Shown piece by piece: positions 44,790 to 56,955 of a stretch of DNA of 64,000 bases (position 1 is its first letter; each line of letters opens with the position of its first letter). The translations under genes were made by a program, and so were the position numbers. The notes beneath the pieces are model-generated. The model was given only the letters and a program-made list of their open reading frames with translations. It ran no database searches and was not told where the DNA came from. The stretch comes from Papilionanthe hookeriana x Papilionanthe teres. Its lineage: Eukaryota; Streptophyta; Magnoliopsida; Asparagales; Orchidaceae. Location of the stretch: contig CM040430.1 of the NCBI GenBank assembly GCA_022702705.1, positions 71,127,982 through 71,191,981 on the forward strand, in the 5' to 3' direction.

Positions 44790-45560
44790 AACTTGAAATA
44801 AATCAAATTGTAATCCCTGTTAAACAAGCTTCGAGAAGGATGCGTGTTGAAATAGAGCAACAAGTCATTGCAGAAGTTAAAAAAATTGATAGAAGCTAAC
44901 TTCATACGAGAAGAAAATTATCCGACATGGTTAGCCATTGTCGTGTCAGTTAAAAAGAAAAATGGTCAGATAAGAGTCTGCATAGACTTCAAGGATTTGA
45001 ATAAAGCATGTTCAAAAGATTAATTCCCTTTACCAATCCCTGAATTAATGGTTGATATAGCATCGAAACATGCAATATTTTCCTTTATGGATGGTTCATC
45101 AGGATATAATCAATTAAAAATGTTTTCAGAGGATGAAGCAAATACAGCCTTCCGGACACCCATAGGAATATATTGTTATAAGGTTATGCCATTTAGACTA
45201 AAGAATGGTGATGCAACCTATTAAAGAGCCATGACACGAATCTTCGATGAATTAATACATAGTTTAGTTGAATGTTATGAGGACGATCTGGTTTTCAATA
45301 GTAAACAAAAAGATGATCATATATACGATTTGAGAATTATCTTTGAAAGACTACGACGATAAAATCTTAATATGAATCCCTTAAAGTGCGCTTTTGGTGT
45401 CTCTTCAGGAAAATTTTTAGGATTTTTAGTTCGACATCGTGGGATAGAAATTGATCCTCTCAAAATCGAAGCTATCCTAAATATGCCTCTTCCTAAAAAT
45501 CTAACTCAATTGAGATCATTTCAAGGAAAGTTAGCGTATATACGATGTTTTATTTCCAAT
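44720..45560 (+). pseudogene. Reverse transcriptase of the Ogre-like element
   Basis: Upstream signature FAWTYDEM near 44725. Then VKQASRRMRVEI, EANFIREENYPTWLAIVVSV, KKNGQIRVCIDFKDLNKAC, FSFMDGSSGYNQLKM (first catalytic Asp), RTPIGIYCYKVMPF and the active-site box, here YEDD instead of the usual YVDD, near 45283. Stops are at about 45021, 45223 and 45361. The thumb follows: LKCAFGVSSGKFLGFLVRHR. The frame from 45372 is open. Confidence 0.88.
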
Positions 45561-46070
45561 CTATCAGGTAGGTGCCAGCCTCTTACTGCCCTAACCAAAA
45601 AAGATACCAATTTTGTGTGGGATGAAAAATGCCAACACACCTCTGAAAATATTAAACAATACCTGACAACCCCTCCTAATTTAGCAGCCCCTGTAGTAGG
45701 AAGACCTCTAATCCTTTACACCGCGACATTGGACAACTCACGTGGAGCATTACTAGCACAAGTAAATGACGAGGGAAAAGAAAATGTGTTATACTATTTA
45801 AGCCGTTGTCTGGTTCCGACAGAAATAAAATACCCGATAATTGAGAAACATTGATTAGCCTTGATTTTTACAGTTCAAAAACTGAGGCACTATATGCTTT
45901 CTCATAAAGTAACTCTTATTTCAAGAGTTAACCCACTACAATATTTAATGACACGCACGACACTTTCTGGAAGATTAGCAAGATGGGCAATGTTCTTACT
46001 CCAATTTGACATAACATTTGTACCATTACGTGCTGTCAAAGGAAAAATCTTGACAGATTTCTTAGCATCA
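45561..46070 (+). pseudogene. First RNase H of the Ogre-like element
   Basis: RPLILYTATLDNSRGALLAQ, ENVLYYLSRCLVPTEIKYP, then a TGA at 45852 (Trp expected), then LRHYMLSHKVTLISRVNPLQ and KGKILTDFLASHPIP. The usual catalytic Asp of the YLAVS/YTATLD position is shifted or replaced, as often seen in Tat elements, whose first RNase H degenerates. Confidence 0.8.
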
Positions 46071-46613
46071 CACCCAATTCCAACTGAATCACCTCTCAAT
46101 GATGATTTACCTGATGAACAAATATTAGAAATAAAAAATTCCAATGTGCAACGATGGCAAATATATTTTAACGGAGCATCATCTGCATGGAAAGATAAAG
46201 GCAAACAAACAATTATACCAGGCAAAGCTGGAGTAGGATTGATTTTCATCACTCCAGACAAAATGATGATGCCTTTTTCTTATCATCTAACAGAACAATG
46301 TACAAATAATGAAGCCAAATATGAAGCGCTCATAATCGGTCTAGAATTGACAATACTAATGGAAATTAAAAATATTGATATCTATGGAGATTCTCAATTG
46401 ATTATCAATCAAATTGCTGGCAAATATAAGACTCTGAAACCTCGACTTGAACAGTATTCTCGTTATACTCTGAAGTTACTTCAGCAAATTCCTGATGTAA
46501 CATTTTTCTTAGTCCCAAGACGAGATAATTCTTTAGAAGATGCTCTCACAAAACTTACAAAAGAATTTGCTTGTCCAGAGGAAGATGACATACCAATTTC
46601 TATAAAAGGATGA
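46071..46613 (+). pseudogene. Second (archaeal-type) RNase H of the Ogre-like element
   Basis: Separate RNase H domain between the first RNase H and integrase, the hallmark of the Tat lineage. WQIYFNGASS (the first catalytic position, normally Asp, is Asn here), GKAGVGLIFITPD, the EAKYEALIIGLELTI block with the catalytic Glu, IDIYGDSQLIINQIAGKY with Asp, and FFLVPRRDNSLEDALTKL with Asp. It is open to the TGA at 46611. The Asn is consistent with a single G-to-A change from Asp (GAC to AAC). Confidence 0.85.
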
Positions 46614-47945
46614 CAAGTTCTTTCTCAAATTGACATGGATAATCTGCATAAAATTAGTGAAAACATGATAGTGACAACAAATGAAGAAAAGGATGATTAG
46701 CGACAACCAATTATTCAATATTTACAAACTGGAAGGTTACCTGAAAACACTTCTATTGCCACTCAAATTAAACAAAGAGCATTATCATATGCTCTAATAA
46801 ATGATATCCTTTATAAACGATCTTTTGACCAAATGTGGTTAAGGTGCTTAAACCAAGTTGAAGCTCAAGAGATTATTAAGGAAGTCCATCTAGGTCTATG
46901 TGACGCACATCAATCTGGACTCAAAATTAAAATGAAAATAAAAAGGATGGGATATTATTGGCCAACAATGATGACTGATTGTCTTGACAATGCAAAGAAA
47001 TGTCATCAATGTCAAATACATGGAATAGTTTTACACCAGCCGCCAAATGTCTTACACCTAACTATTGCATCTTCGCCATTTGAATGTTGGGGCACTGACA
47101 TAGTGGGCCCTATAGATCCCCCATCATCTAAAGGTCATCGATTTATTCTAGCAGCCACGGATTATTTCTCCAAATGGGCAGAAGCAACACCGCTTAGAGA
47201 AGTCAAGGCAGAACAAGTCCTTTATTTTTTTAAAACACATATTATTTATAGATTTGGAATCCCTCGAAGGGTCATATTAGATAATGGATTGGCCTTTAAA
47301 AATACGAAAATGAAACACTTTATCCAAAGACATGGATTAGACTGGAGGTATTCTTCAATCTATTATCCTAAAGCCAATGGATTAGCTAAAGCTTTCAATG
47401 AAACATTGGTTCAAATTTTGAAAAAGACATTAATCAACAGCTCAAGAAAGTGGCATGAATGATTAGTAGAAGCTTTATGGGCTTTATGGGCTTATAGAAC
47501 TACATACCGAACACCGACACGTTCTACACCGTTTGCCTTGGTATATGGTTCTTAAGCTATTTTACCACTCAAAATTCAAATCCCTTCTCTCAGAGTTGCG
47601 ATAGCAAATGAAATAACTGAAGAAGAGAATGCCAGATTACAACTTGAAGAACTCGAGAGTTTAGAAGGCAAGTGTCTACTAGCTCAACAATATCTCGAAC
47701 TATATTAAGCAAAAATGATACGAGCCCACGACAAATTTGTTCATCCCAAAACCTTTCAAATCGGTGAATTAGTTTTAGTTCTTCGAAGACCTATACTAGC
47801 TCATCAAAAAATAGGTGGCAAATTTGAACCAATATGGGTTGAAAAGACATATTCTAGAGGATCTTACCAACTGGTGGATTGTCAAGGAGAAAGAAACTTG
47901 CCTCCAATCAATGGCCGTTTCCTAAAGAAATATTACGCAACATAA
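46614..47945 (+). pseudogene. Integrase of the Ogre-like element
   Basis: One frame with the preceding pol. HHCC zinc finger: HLGLCDAHQSG and KKCHQCQ. Core: WGTDIVGPID (first Asp), RFGIPRRVILDNG (second Asp) and NGLAKAFNETLVQI, where the residue 35 further on is Lys (codon AAA), not the required Glu. C-terminal part: GELVLVLRRPI and GGKFEPIWVEKTYSRGSYQL. Stops are at 46611, 46698, 47460, about 47554 and about 47706. The catalytic change alone should abolish integration. Confidence 0.88.
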
Positions 47946-48084
47946 AAAAATGAATGATGAATTATTTATAAACTGGAATAATAAAATGTTTTCTCAAATT
48001 CATCTTTGTGATACGAATCTTGATTTTTATGTCTTGTAACATCTGTTTCGCTTATGAACAAATGTTTAAAAGGCTAAAATGTTA

Positions 48085-48105
48085 CATTAACCTGTTTTTT
48101 TTCAG
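48085..48105 (+). promoter_or_regulatory. 3' splice-site-like sequence before the AlkB ORF
   Basis: CATTAACCTGTTTTTTTTCA then G|G: branch-like TTAAC, an unbroken pyrimidine tract and CAG|G ending at 48105, five bases before the ATG. Suggests a spliced subgenomic mRNA; not proven. Confidence 0.5.
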
Positions 48106-48110
48106 GAAAA

Positions 48111-49388
48111 ATGTCTGAAGACAGACTATTTTTCTCATTCCAAAATAATTTGATTTTTGCCTTGGACCGCCGACACATGGACGAGGGGACTAGAATTCAT
48201 TTCAACTTTGATCTGTTGCAAGTTGAATCCATATATCACGGGTCATTACTCTGACTTGTTAATCATAATGAGATTAAGATGCAAACACTTTTGATAGATT
48301 TCAAACTTCGACAGCCCGAAGAGTATGATTTCAAAATCAGTGACAGCTCGGACGAGCAAGAATTTATGACTACTTCAGTACAAGGGATTATAGGAGCATC
48401 TACATCTGGTATAAAAAATATGACAGTAGGACTTACCCGATCACAAAGACAGAACCGTAATAAAGGATTGAAGTGTCAGAAACAATTGCAAGAAAGACAA
48501 AACATGAAGGATATTAGTCAGTTAAAATCTTAGGCTATTAATACTCCATTTGAAGAAATACATTCTGCATCGGAAATGACAAATCCAGACTCTGTAAGGA
48601 GAAACCGGGAAGAAAAGGTAGCTATCACTTTACCCTCAATCATATCTGCTCAAGATCTAAAGGTGTCGGGTAAGAAAGTTGATAGAAAAGATCATTCCAG
48701 AGAAGAAGCACGACGGATTCATGCTATTGAATGGAGGACCTTTGAACAATATAAGCATATGAATAAAAGAACAATAAACATTCTGGATAGTCTTAAACTA
48801 TTCACCAGAATATTTGATGATGACGAGCAGGCTTCTATTATTGATCATATAATAGAAGCCCAGAACTAGGGTAGGGCTTGACATGTTAGAAGAAAGATGT
48901 ATTCTGAGCCCAATAAATGGATTTGTGGCAAAGGAAGACAGACCATCCAATATGGGTGTTGTTATAATTTTGCAAGAGACAGAGAGGGGAATCTTCCCGG
49001 AATTTTACGATATGAACAGGTCGATCCTTTACCCATTATAATAATTCAAATTATTTGACGTCTTCTCACTTGGGTAATCATGCCTACAGACTGTAGCTGC
49101 ATCATCAACATGTATGATGAAGGAGATTGTATCCCTCCTCATATTGACAGCCACGACTTCGAGAGACAATTTTGTACAGTGTCCTTAATGAATCGTTTTT
49201 CCATCATATTTGGAAGAGAAATACAGATTCTGGGACCTGGAGAATTTGAAGGGACATGTCACATCCTTTTAACTCGAGGATCAGTTCTCTTATTCCAGGG
49301 AAATGGTGTAGATTTTGTGAAACACTGTATACCAAGTATTAATAGGCCACGCATTTCGCTCACTCTATCGTGGATGAAGCTAGATTAA
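48111..49388 (+). pseudogene. AlkB-like (ALKBH9/10-type) 2OG-Fe(II) dioxygenase carried by the retrotransposon
   Basis: One reading frame of 425 codons from the ATG at 48111 (MSEDRLFFSF), interrupted by TGA 48252, TAG 48531, TAG 48867, TGA 48879 and TGA about 49056. There is no frameshift. Residues about 1-185 match nothing recognised. The AlkB domain follows: LFTRIFDDDEQASIIDHI, then WICGKGRQTIQYGCCYNFA, GNLPGILRYEQVDPLP, INMYDEGDCIPPHID, FCTVSLM, GPGEFEG, GSVLLFQGNG and HCIPSINRPRISLTLSWMK. Iron ligands H344, D346 and H405, the 2-oxoglutarate Arg R414 and the N-x-Y element (N333, Y335) are all present. Plant ALKBH9/ALKBH10 proteins, RNA m6A demethylases, share these signatures including the CCYN and GDCIPPHID blocks. 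The gene lies on the same strand as pol, inside the LTRs. Inferred role: demethylation of element RNA. Confidence 0.9.
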
Positions 49389-49890
49389 CGACCCATTGGA
49401 TATCAAGCAATCCCGAGTTTGAAGGGTTGAAGCCTTTGGAACTACCATGACCCTGTGAGTGTCCAAACACCTGAGACATGCTTGACAAACAATGTCTTGG
49501 AGTGTAAGACATTTATGGATGGTCAGATAGTATCCAAGACTCTGTTATGATAAATGCGAAGATGTAGAAGATTTTGATATGTGATATATCAGAATTTTGT
49601 AGCATGCGTGCTATATGATATGTGCATATATATACTGTTAACTTTTGTTTGCAACGATATGTACCAGTGACCTTTTGTACATTATCTATGAAAATAAAAT
49701 AGAATGTAAAAAAAACATTCCCTATTGTCTAGGATGTGTCGGCAGGTCCTAAAAATGTTAAAATAAAATTTTTAAATAGAAATGAAAAAATGACTGACTT
49801 GTGATAATTAGCATGAGAATTATCATTTGGCCAATATAGGTCAAATCCCCAGCGGATATCCCGAGAAAATATCTTAGTGAGTCTGCCACT
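49389..49890 (+). other. Spacer after the AlkB ORF
   Basis: Noncoding, mixed composition. No feature recognised. Confidence 0.4.
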
Positions 49891-50395
49891 CTCTATAGTT
49901 ATTAGATGTAAGTCCTTGCCTGACATGGAAATCACGGCATTCCTCTAACTAAATATCGACATTGACATTTCGAGAATGAAATATGACATTCAATTTCTCT
50001 CTCCAGTTATTGGATGTAACTCCTTTCCTGACATGGAAATCACGGCATTCCTTTAACTAAATATAGACATTTGACATTTCGAGAAATGGAATATGACATC
50101 CATTTTCTCTCTCCAGTTATTGGATGTAAGTCCTTTCCTGACACAGAAATCACGACATTGCTTTAACAAAATATCAACATTGACATTTCGAGAAATGGAA
50201 TATGACATCCATTTTCTCTTTCTAGTTATTGGATGTAAGTCCTTTTCCTGACATGGAAATTATGACATTCCTTTAACTAAATATCGACATTGACATTTTG
50301 AGAAATGGAATATGACATCCATTATCTCTCCCCAATTATTGGATATAAGTCCCTTTCCAGACACATAAAGGACTCAGAATCGACATATGAGACAT
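49891..50395. repeat. 108-110-bp tandem repeats in the 3' UTR of the Ogre-like element
   Basis: About four and a half copies. TTATTGGATGTAAGTCCTTT-type landmarks are at 49899, 50007, 50117, 50226 and 50336. Each unit also has CTGACATGGAAAT and GACATTTCGAGAAATGGAAT. Tat-lineage elements are known for variable tandem repeats between their genes and the 3' LTR. Confidence 0.85.
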
Positions 50396-50527
50396 CTGAC
50401 ATTATTTAGAAGCGGTATGAAATCCACTCCTTTCCAGATTATTATGAGACATTTCTTGACAATAAATATTCAGACCATTTTGGTTAACGCCAATATGTGC
50501 GGCATTCTCATGCAGTATTCCACACAT

Positions 50528-50541
50528 ATTGGGGGCCCCTT
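50528..50541 (+). promoter_or_regulatory. Polypurine tract region of the Ogre-like element
   Basis: ATTGGGGGCCCCTT immediately before TGTTGACCCC, the start of the 3' LTR. The purine run is short; boundary set by aligning both LTR starts. Confidence 0.55.
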
Positions 50542-52871
50542 TGTTGACCCCTTTTTTATGATAGGTCAAACCTTGATCCAAAAATAATCAACTTTGGTCA
50601 AAATCGTCAATCTTGACCCAATGACCAACCCTACTAACCCAACAGGTCAATCCTTGACCTAAAAAAATCAACTTTGATCAAACTGATCAATTTTTTACCC
50701 AATGACCAATTATTGACCCAATTGGTCAACTTTTGACCCAGAAAACAACTTTGGACAAATCAATTAGTTTTTGACTCAAAGATCAACCATTGATCACCAA
50801 GTCAACAAAGATGCTGAAATGGTCAAATTTGACTTATTTTATCAATTCAAGACATCACATAACTAATAATACAACTTTAATCAACTTTGACCAAAATAGG
50901 TCAAATTTGGTCAAAAATGGCTAACACATGCCCCTTTAACTACAAAATTAATCTCAAAGACAAACATTAACATAATCAATTTGATATTGATCAGATTAAT
51001 TAAAATTTAACCTAGAGTTCACCACATTCACCATTAGGTTAACCCAAACCGTAAAAATGGTCAACTTGACCAAACCAACCCATAATGTTAAAACCCATCA
51101 ACCCTATGGCTAAACCAACCATTACAAGGTTGGATAAGTTACATTTGACATTTTTAGACTCAAATTGACCAACCCAAGTCAACTTGGGTCAACCAGGGTC
51201 AACTATAGTCAACCCTTATCAAATTTGGCCAAAATACCTAATTTTGAACAAAAAATGATTAAAACTATAAAAATTAATCAAATAATTAGTTTTAAATCAT
51301 TTTAATTAATTAATTGATTAATAAAATAATATTTAAAATTTTAATTAATTTTTGAATTAATTAAAATAAAAATATGATTAAATGTTTAAAATATGACAGA
51401 TGTTTAAACATTTAACCTACAAATAACAAATATTAATCAAATGATTAATCAAATAATTTTTTTGGTTAATTAATTGATTAATAAAATGAATATTTAATAT
51501 TTTAATAAATTAATTAAAATATAAAGGTTTAAAGACATGACAAATTTAAACCTTTAATTTAAAAAAGACATAAAATTAATCAAATGATTAATCAAATCAT
51601 TTTTAGTTAATTAATTGATTACTAAAATGAATATTTAATATTATAATTAGTTCTAAATTAATTAAAATATGAGATTTAATGACATTACAAATTTAAACCT
51701 TTAACTTAAAAAGGACATAAAATTATTCAATTAATTAATTAAAATTTATTTTAATTAATAAATTGATTAATGAAATAATTTCCAACAATTTTAATTAATG
51801 ACATAATTAATTAAAATAAAATTAAAATCAAGAAAGACATAAAATGACATTTTGACCTATAACATCACATGTGACACAAAAATTCCTATAAATCATTTTA
51901 ATTAGTTTAAGGGTTAATATTATAATTCCATATATTTCTAATTAATTGCATAATTAATTAGGAATGGAGTTATATAAAAAAAATAATTCTAAATTGAATT
52001 TAAATTTATGACATCACACATGATGTCATAAACCCCTTTATTGATTTTTAAACTTAAATCTAAATTATAGGGAATCACTAATGGGTAACCTAATACACAT
52101 TAAATCCTTCATGACATGGTTGACACATTACCTAACCCATAACTCATTACCTTTAACTAAGATTAAGAGTTATCATGATATTATCATGATGGTTAAGCTT
52201 TTGTGTCATCCCCTCTCAAGATGAGGTGTAACATGACTTCATAGGTGGCAAGCACCTTTTCCCTAACCCAATGGAGAAAGACCAAGACATAATGTTAAAA
52301 TTCTTCCAAGGTTAAAAACCATTATAAATAAAAGATATAAATAATGGAGTGAAGAAAATATGTGTCATCTTCCCTTCAACTTTCTTATTGACTCACTCAT
52401 TTGAATGAGATGAGGTGGTCGGCCACCTTAAGGATGATTTTGGTCACCACCCTAAGCATCCAATGAGAAAGGAAATTAGTATGGATTAAACTTTAACCAT
52501 GGCAAATATAAATGATGAGGAGGTTATGCATGAAATGAGTCATCTACCTTACTTTTCATGCCATGGTTAATGAAGAATAAATGTGTCCTCCTCTCCCTAA
52601 TTTCATTGAATAAACATGTGAATCACTTGGAGAAGGTTAATCTAACTGATTGTAACCAGCCATATCCACCTCATAGGGGAACCAATGAGAGCAAGACAAG
52701 ATTGGGTTTTAATCCTCACCATGGTTAATTCCAATCATGGCTAAGCTTAGAAAATCCAAATTTTTCATACCCTCAACTGAAATTTATCCTCAAGACATTA
52801 ATGAGAAGGTTGGCAACATCCCTAGATAAACCTATTTCAGCCCAAACTCATCAAAAACTTCCCCCCATGGC

Positions 52872-52879
52872 TATAAATA
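52872..52879 (+). promoter_or_regulatory. TATA box of the 3' giant LTR
   Basis: TATAAATA in the same context as 34706-34713. Confidence 0.6.
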
Positions 52880-54639
52880 GAGCCAAAACCAATTCTTGAT
52901 GAGAAGAGAAGAGAAAGTGATAGCTACTTGATCCCTGCCAAAATTCTCTAACTTCCAACAGCAAAAACCTTGCTTAGAACCTCAGTAATTTGGTTAGCCC
53001 ATAACCTAATCAAAAACAAAACCCAAAACATGTTTAACCATTTAAAATAGGCTAACCCGAGAGCTTAAAAATGAAGTGAGGGAGGTGAAATTCCAAAACT
53101 CCTTATACTGCTCAAATCCAGAAACTTTCAACACCAAAATTGTTCCCTAGGACCTAAGCAATTGAACCCCACCAAAACCAGGCCCTCAAACCAACCATAT
53201 TCTCTCAATTTGACTGACCCGAGAGCACCCAAATGAGTCTAAACCAGGACACTTTCCAATTGTGAAATCAAACTTCACATAACCCCAAATTAACTATTCT
53301 AACACCTATTAGGGACCAAGAGAGGAAGATCCCAATCAAATCCAACCATTTCCAAGGCCTCTAAGCTACTAATCGATCAAACCTCCTCAAACCGACCTCC
53401 TTTTGGTCAAAATCATATATAGACCTGATTTGAACTCAAATTGAAGTTTATGGAAGATTTCTGGAACCTAGAAGACCAATCCAAAGCAACCAACTCAGAG
53501 TTTTGCACACTGTGGTCAAGCTATGGTTTTTCCCCATTAATGGCATTCGGGTTTCAGCCTTTATGAAAGAAACTTATTCAAAACCGCAACATATCCGTAT
53601 GGATATGTTCGTCTGCTCAAGAAAATCATGTAGGAACAAACCTCGCTCGATTTCATTAAGAATAGAGTGAGATATTGTTCCTAAAGCATGGTCGGTCTGC
53701 GGGATCAGGAGAAATGAGGGAGATGACCCTCTGTTGTCTGATCCCATGTTTTTACAATGAACGGTTGAGATTAAAACCCAGTCGCTCCGCTATTCGGATC
53801 CCCATAGTGGATTAACCGCATTTTCAATGGCTCCGAGGAAACGCGCCATTCTCCGGCTTTTTTTGTTAATTTTAGGTTTAATTAATACAGTTAAACCTTA
53901 AATTTATCAAAAATTCATTTCTTTTTATATAAAAATCACAAAAATAAATTACAAAATATCACTGAACTCAGAAGAGTGAGCACTATAATGTGAAATTGAA
54001 AATTTTAATTTTTGATTTGTACTTAACTTTTAATTAATTAAATACTCATTAGAGTATTTTAATTATTAAAAATTATTTATAAGTCAGAAAATTATGAAAT
54101 TTTCACAAAATGAACTTTACATCATTATATACATTCACTGATTTTTCCATGACTAGGAAAATTTCCTACGATAGCATTTCCTAATTTCCATTGAACTTTG
54201 TAATTATATAAAAAAATGTGAAATCAAGGAAATAAAATATGAAATTGGTTAAGAGACTTAGGGATACATATATGAACTTTAAGGTAACAAATCTTAGCCT
54301 CTTAAAAATTGAAAATGACATCTTAATTTATGGTTAAAATTTGTTAATTAAAAGTTAACAAAAAAAACCTTAAAATTTTATTAATTAAGTCTAATCACCC
54401 TAAACTTAGTTAAGATTTTAAACACTAATCATATTGGGTTTAAAACAAAACAAATTTTTATTAGGTTTAAGTAACTTTTAACCTTAATTAATCATAATTA
54501 AACCTTAAAGACATTAGGTTTAATAATAAACTAATCATAATTAAACCATAAAGACATTAGGTTTAATAATAAACAAATAATAATTAAGTTTAAAATATCC
54601 TTAAACTTAAATTAAACTTTAAAAACATTAGGTTTAATA

Positions 54640-55280
54640 ATAAACAAACCTTAATTATGTTTAACCCCTATTAAACCTATTTAATCATTAAGCTTTACTT
54701 ACATTAGGCTTAAGTAACCTTTAAATCCTAATTAGGTTTACTAATTAATCCTTAAGCTTTACTTAAATTAGGCTTAAGTAACCTTCAAATTCTCATTAGG
54801 TTTAAACCCTATTAAACCTAATTAATCCTTAAGCTTTACTTACATTAGGCTTAAGTAACCTTTAAATCCTAATTAGGTTTAACCCTTATTAAACCTAATT
54901 AATCCTTAAGCTTTACTTATATTAGGCTTAAGTAACCTTTAAATCCTAATTAGGTTTAACCCATATTAAACCTAATTAATCCTTAAGCTTTACTTACATT
55001 AGGCTTAAACCTAATTAATCCTTAAGCTTTACTTACATTAGGCTCAAGTAACCTTTAAATCCTAATTAGGTTTAACCCCTATTAAACCTAATTAATCCTT
55101 AAGCTTTACTTACATTAGGCATAAGTGACCTTTAAACCCTAATTAGGTCTAACCTAATTAGACTTAATTAATCCTTAAGCTTTACTTACATTAGGCTTAA
55201 GTAACTTTTAAACCCTAATTAAGTCTAACCTAATTAGATTTAATTAATTCTTAAGCTCTATTTACATTTGAGTTAAATAA
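54640..55280. repeat. 77-bp tandem repeat array in the 3' LTR
   Basis: About eight copies of the 36480-37400 unit, one shortened near 55000. Confidence 0.8.
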
Positions 55281-56738
55281 CTTTTAAACCCTAATTAAAT
55301 ATAATTTAACTAGACCTTACTTAGGCTTAAATAACCTTAACATATACTTAGGTTCAACCCTTGTTAAACCTAAGTCAAATTTAAACCTTAGGTTCAACCC
55401 AAGCCAAACCTAAGTCAAACTTAACAAACATGAACATAATCTTAAGCTATACTTAGGTTCAACTCCCATTTGAATCTAAGTCAAACATTATACCTTTTAG
55501 GTTCAAAATACATGAACTTAACTTCAACATACACTTAGATCCAACCCAAGTTAAACCTAAGTTAAACTTAAACATTAGGTTCAACATACATGAACCTAAC
55601 CTTAACCCATACTTAAGTTCAACCCAAGTTAAACCTATGTAAAACTTAAACTTTAGGTTCAACATACATGAACCTAACCTTAACCCATACTTAGGTTCAA
55701 CCCAAGTTAAACCTAAGTCAAACATAAACTTTATGTCCAACATACATGAACCAAATCTTAACCTATACTTAGGTTCAACTCCAATTTGAATCTAAGTCAA
55801 ACATTAAACCTTTTAGGTTCAACATATATGAACTTAACTTCAACATACGCTTAGGTCCAATCCCAACTTGAACCTAAGTCAAACATTAAACATTTTTATA
55901 AGATCAACCCTAACTTAGATCTAACTCAACCTCAAATTTAATCTAACTTAAATTAAAACCAAACTAAAGTTCAATCAATATTGAACTTAAGTCAATCTTA
56001 AATTTAGATTCAATCTAACTTGAATCTAACTAAAATCAAATCAAATTTAAATTCAACCAATACTCTATTTAAGATGACCTTAAATTTAAGTTCAATCTAA
56101 TTTGGATCTAAATCAAATTCAAATTAAACTTAAGTTCAATCGACACTGAACTTAAGTCGATCTTAAACCAAATAAAACTCAAAACAAATTTAAGTTCAAT
56201 CCATATTCAACTTGAATCAATTTTAAGTTTAAATTCAGCCTAACTTAAATCAAATAATAAGTTTGAATTAAACCAAACTTAACTAAATATTAAGTTTAAC
56301 CTAAATTAAACTTATTTCAATATAATGTTTGATATAAATCAAACTTAATTCAACATTAAATTCGACCCAAATCAAATTTAATTCAACATTAAGTTCGACC
56401 TAAATAGAACTTATTAAAGTTTGATATAAATTAAACCTAACTCAATATTAAGTTCGACTTAAATCAAATTTATCTTTAAATTAAGTTGACTCAAATCAAA
56501 TTTAATTAAACTTGATCTAAATCAATAAATTTGCCCTAAATTAAATTTAATCTTACATCAAGTTCAAATCAATATTAAATTTAACGCATTTAGATTCAAA
56601 TGACACTGAATCTAAAATGTTAAAATTTGAACTTAACATTCATAAGATACTAAATTAAAATCAATACTCAAATAAATCTAATATTTATTAGATTTAGTCT
56701 CAATAATTCTAACATTCTTTTAGATTAAGAATAAATGT

Positions 56739-56955
56739 TAGATTTTCTTTGCATATTATAGGGTGTGCTAACTTTGTTTTGCAGGATAACTAAAACGAAA
56801 CGACGACATTAACTTCGTTTAGATTTCCTTTGTATATTATAGGGTGTGCTAACTCTGTTTTGCAGGATAACTAAAACGAAACGACCACATTAAATTCATT
56901 TAGATTTCCTTTGCATATTATAGGATATGCTAACTCTGTTTTGCAGGAGAACATG
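56739..56955 (+). repeat. Three 80-bp repeats near the 3' LTR end
   Basis: Units start at 56739, 56819 and 56899. All three keep TTTTGCAGGA, the splice-acceptor-like end. Confidence 0.8.

Noticed and set aside
45902..46261. 119-codon minus-strand frame
   Set aside because: It is the shadow of the RNase H region on the plus strand and has no recognisable motif.
48111..49388. Host ALKBH pseudogene inserted by chance, or a viral AlkB
   Set aside because: The frame lies precisely between the integrase and the 3' tail, on the same strand and with its own acceptor-like site; the motif set resembles plant ALKBH9/10 more than viral AlkB. Not excluded without other copies.
55459..55743. 94-codon minus-strand frame with internal repeats (LTWV.LKYGLRLGSCMLNL pattern)
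   Set aside because: Produced by noncoding GAACCTAA-type repeats in the 3' LTR; the 5' LTR does not keep it open.
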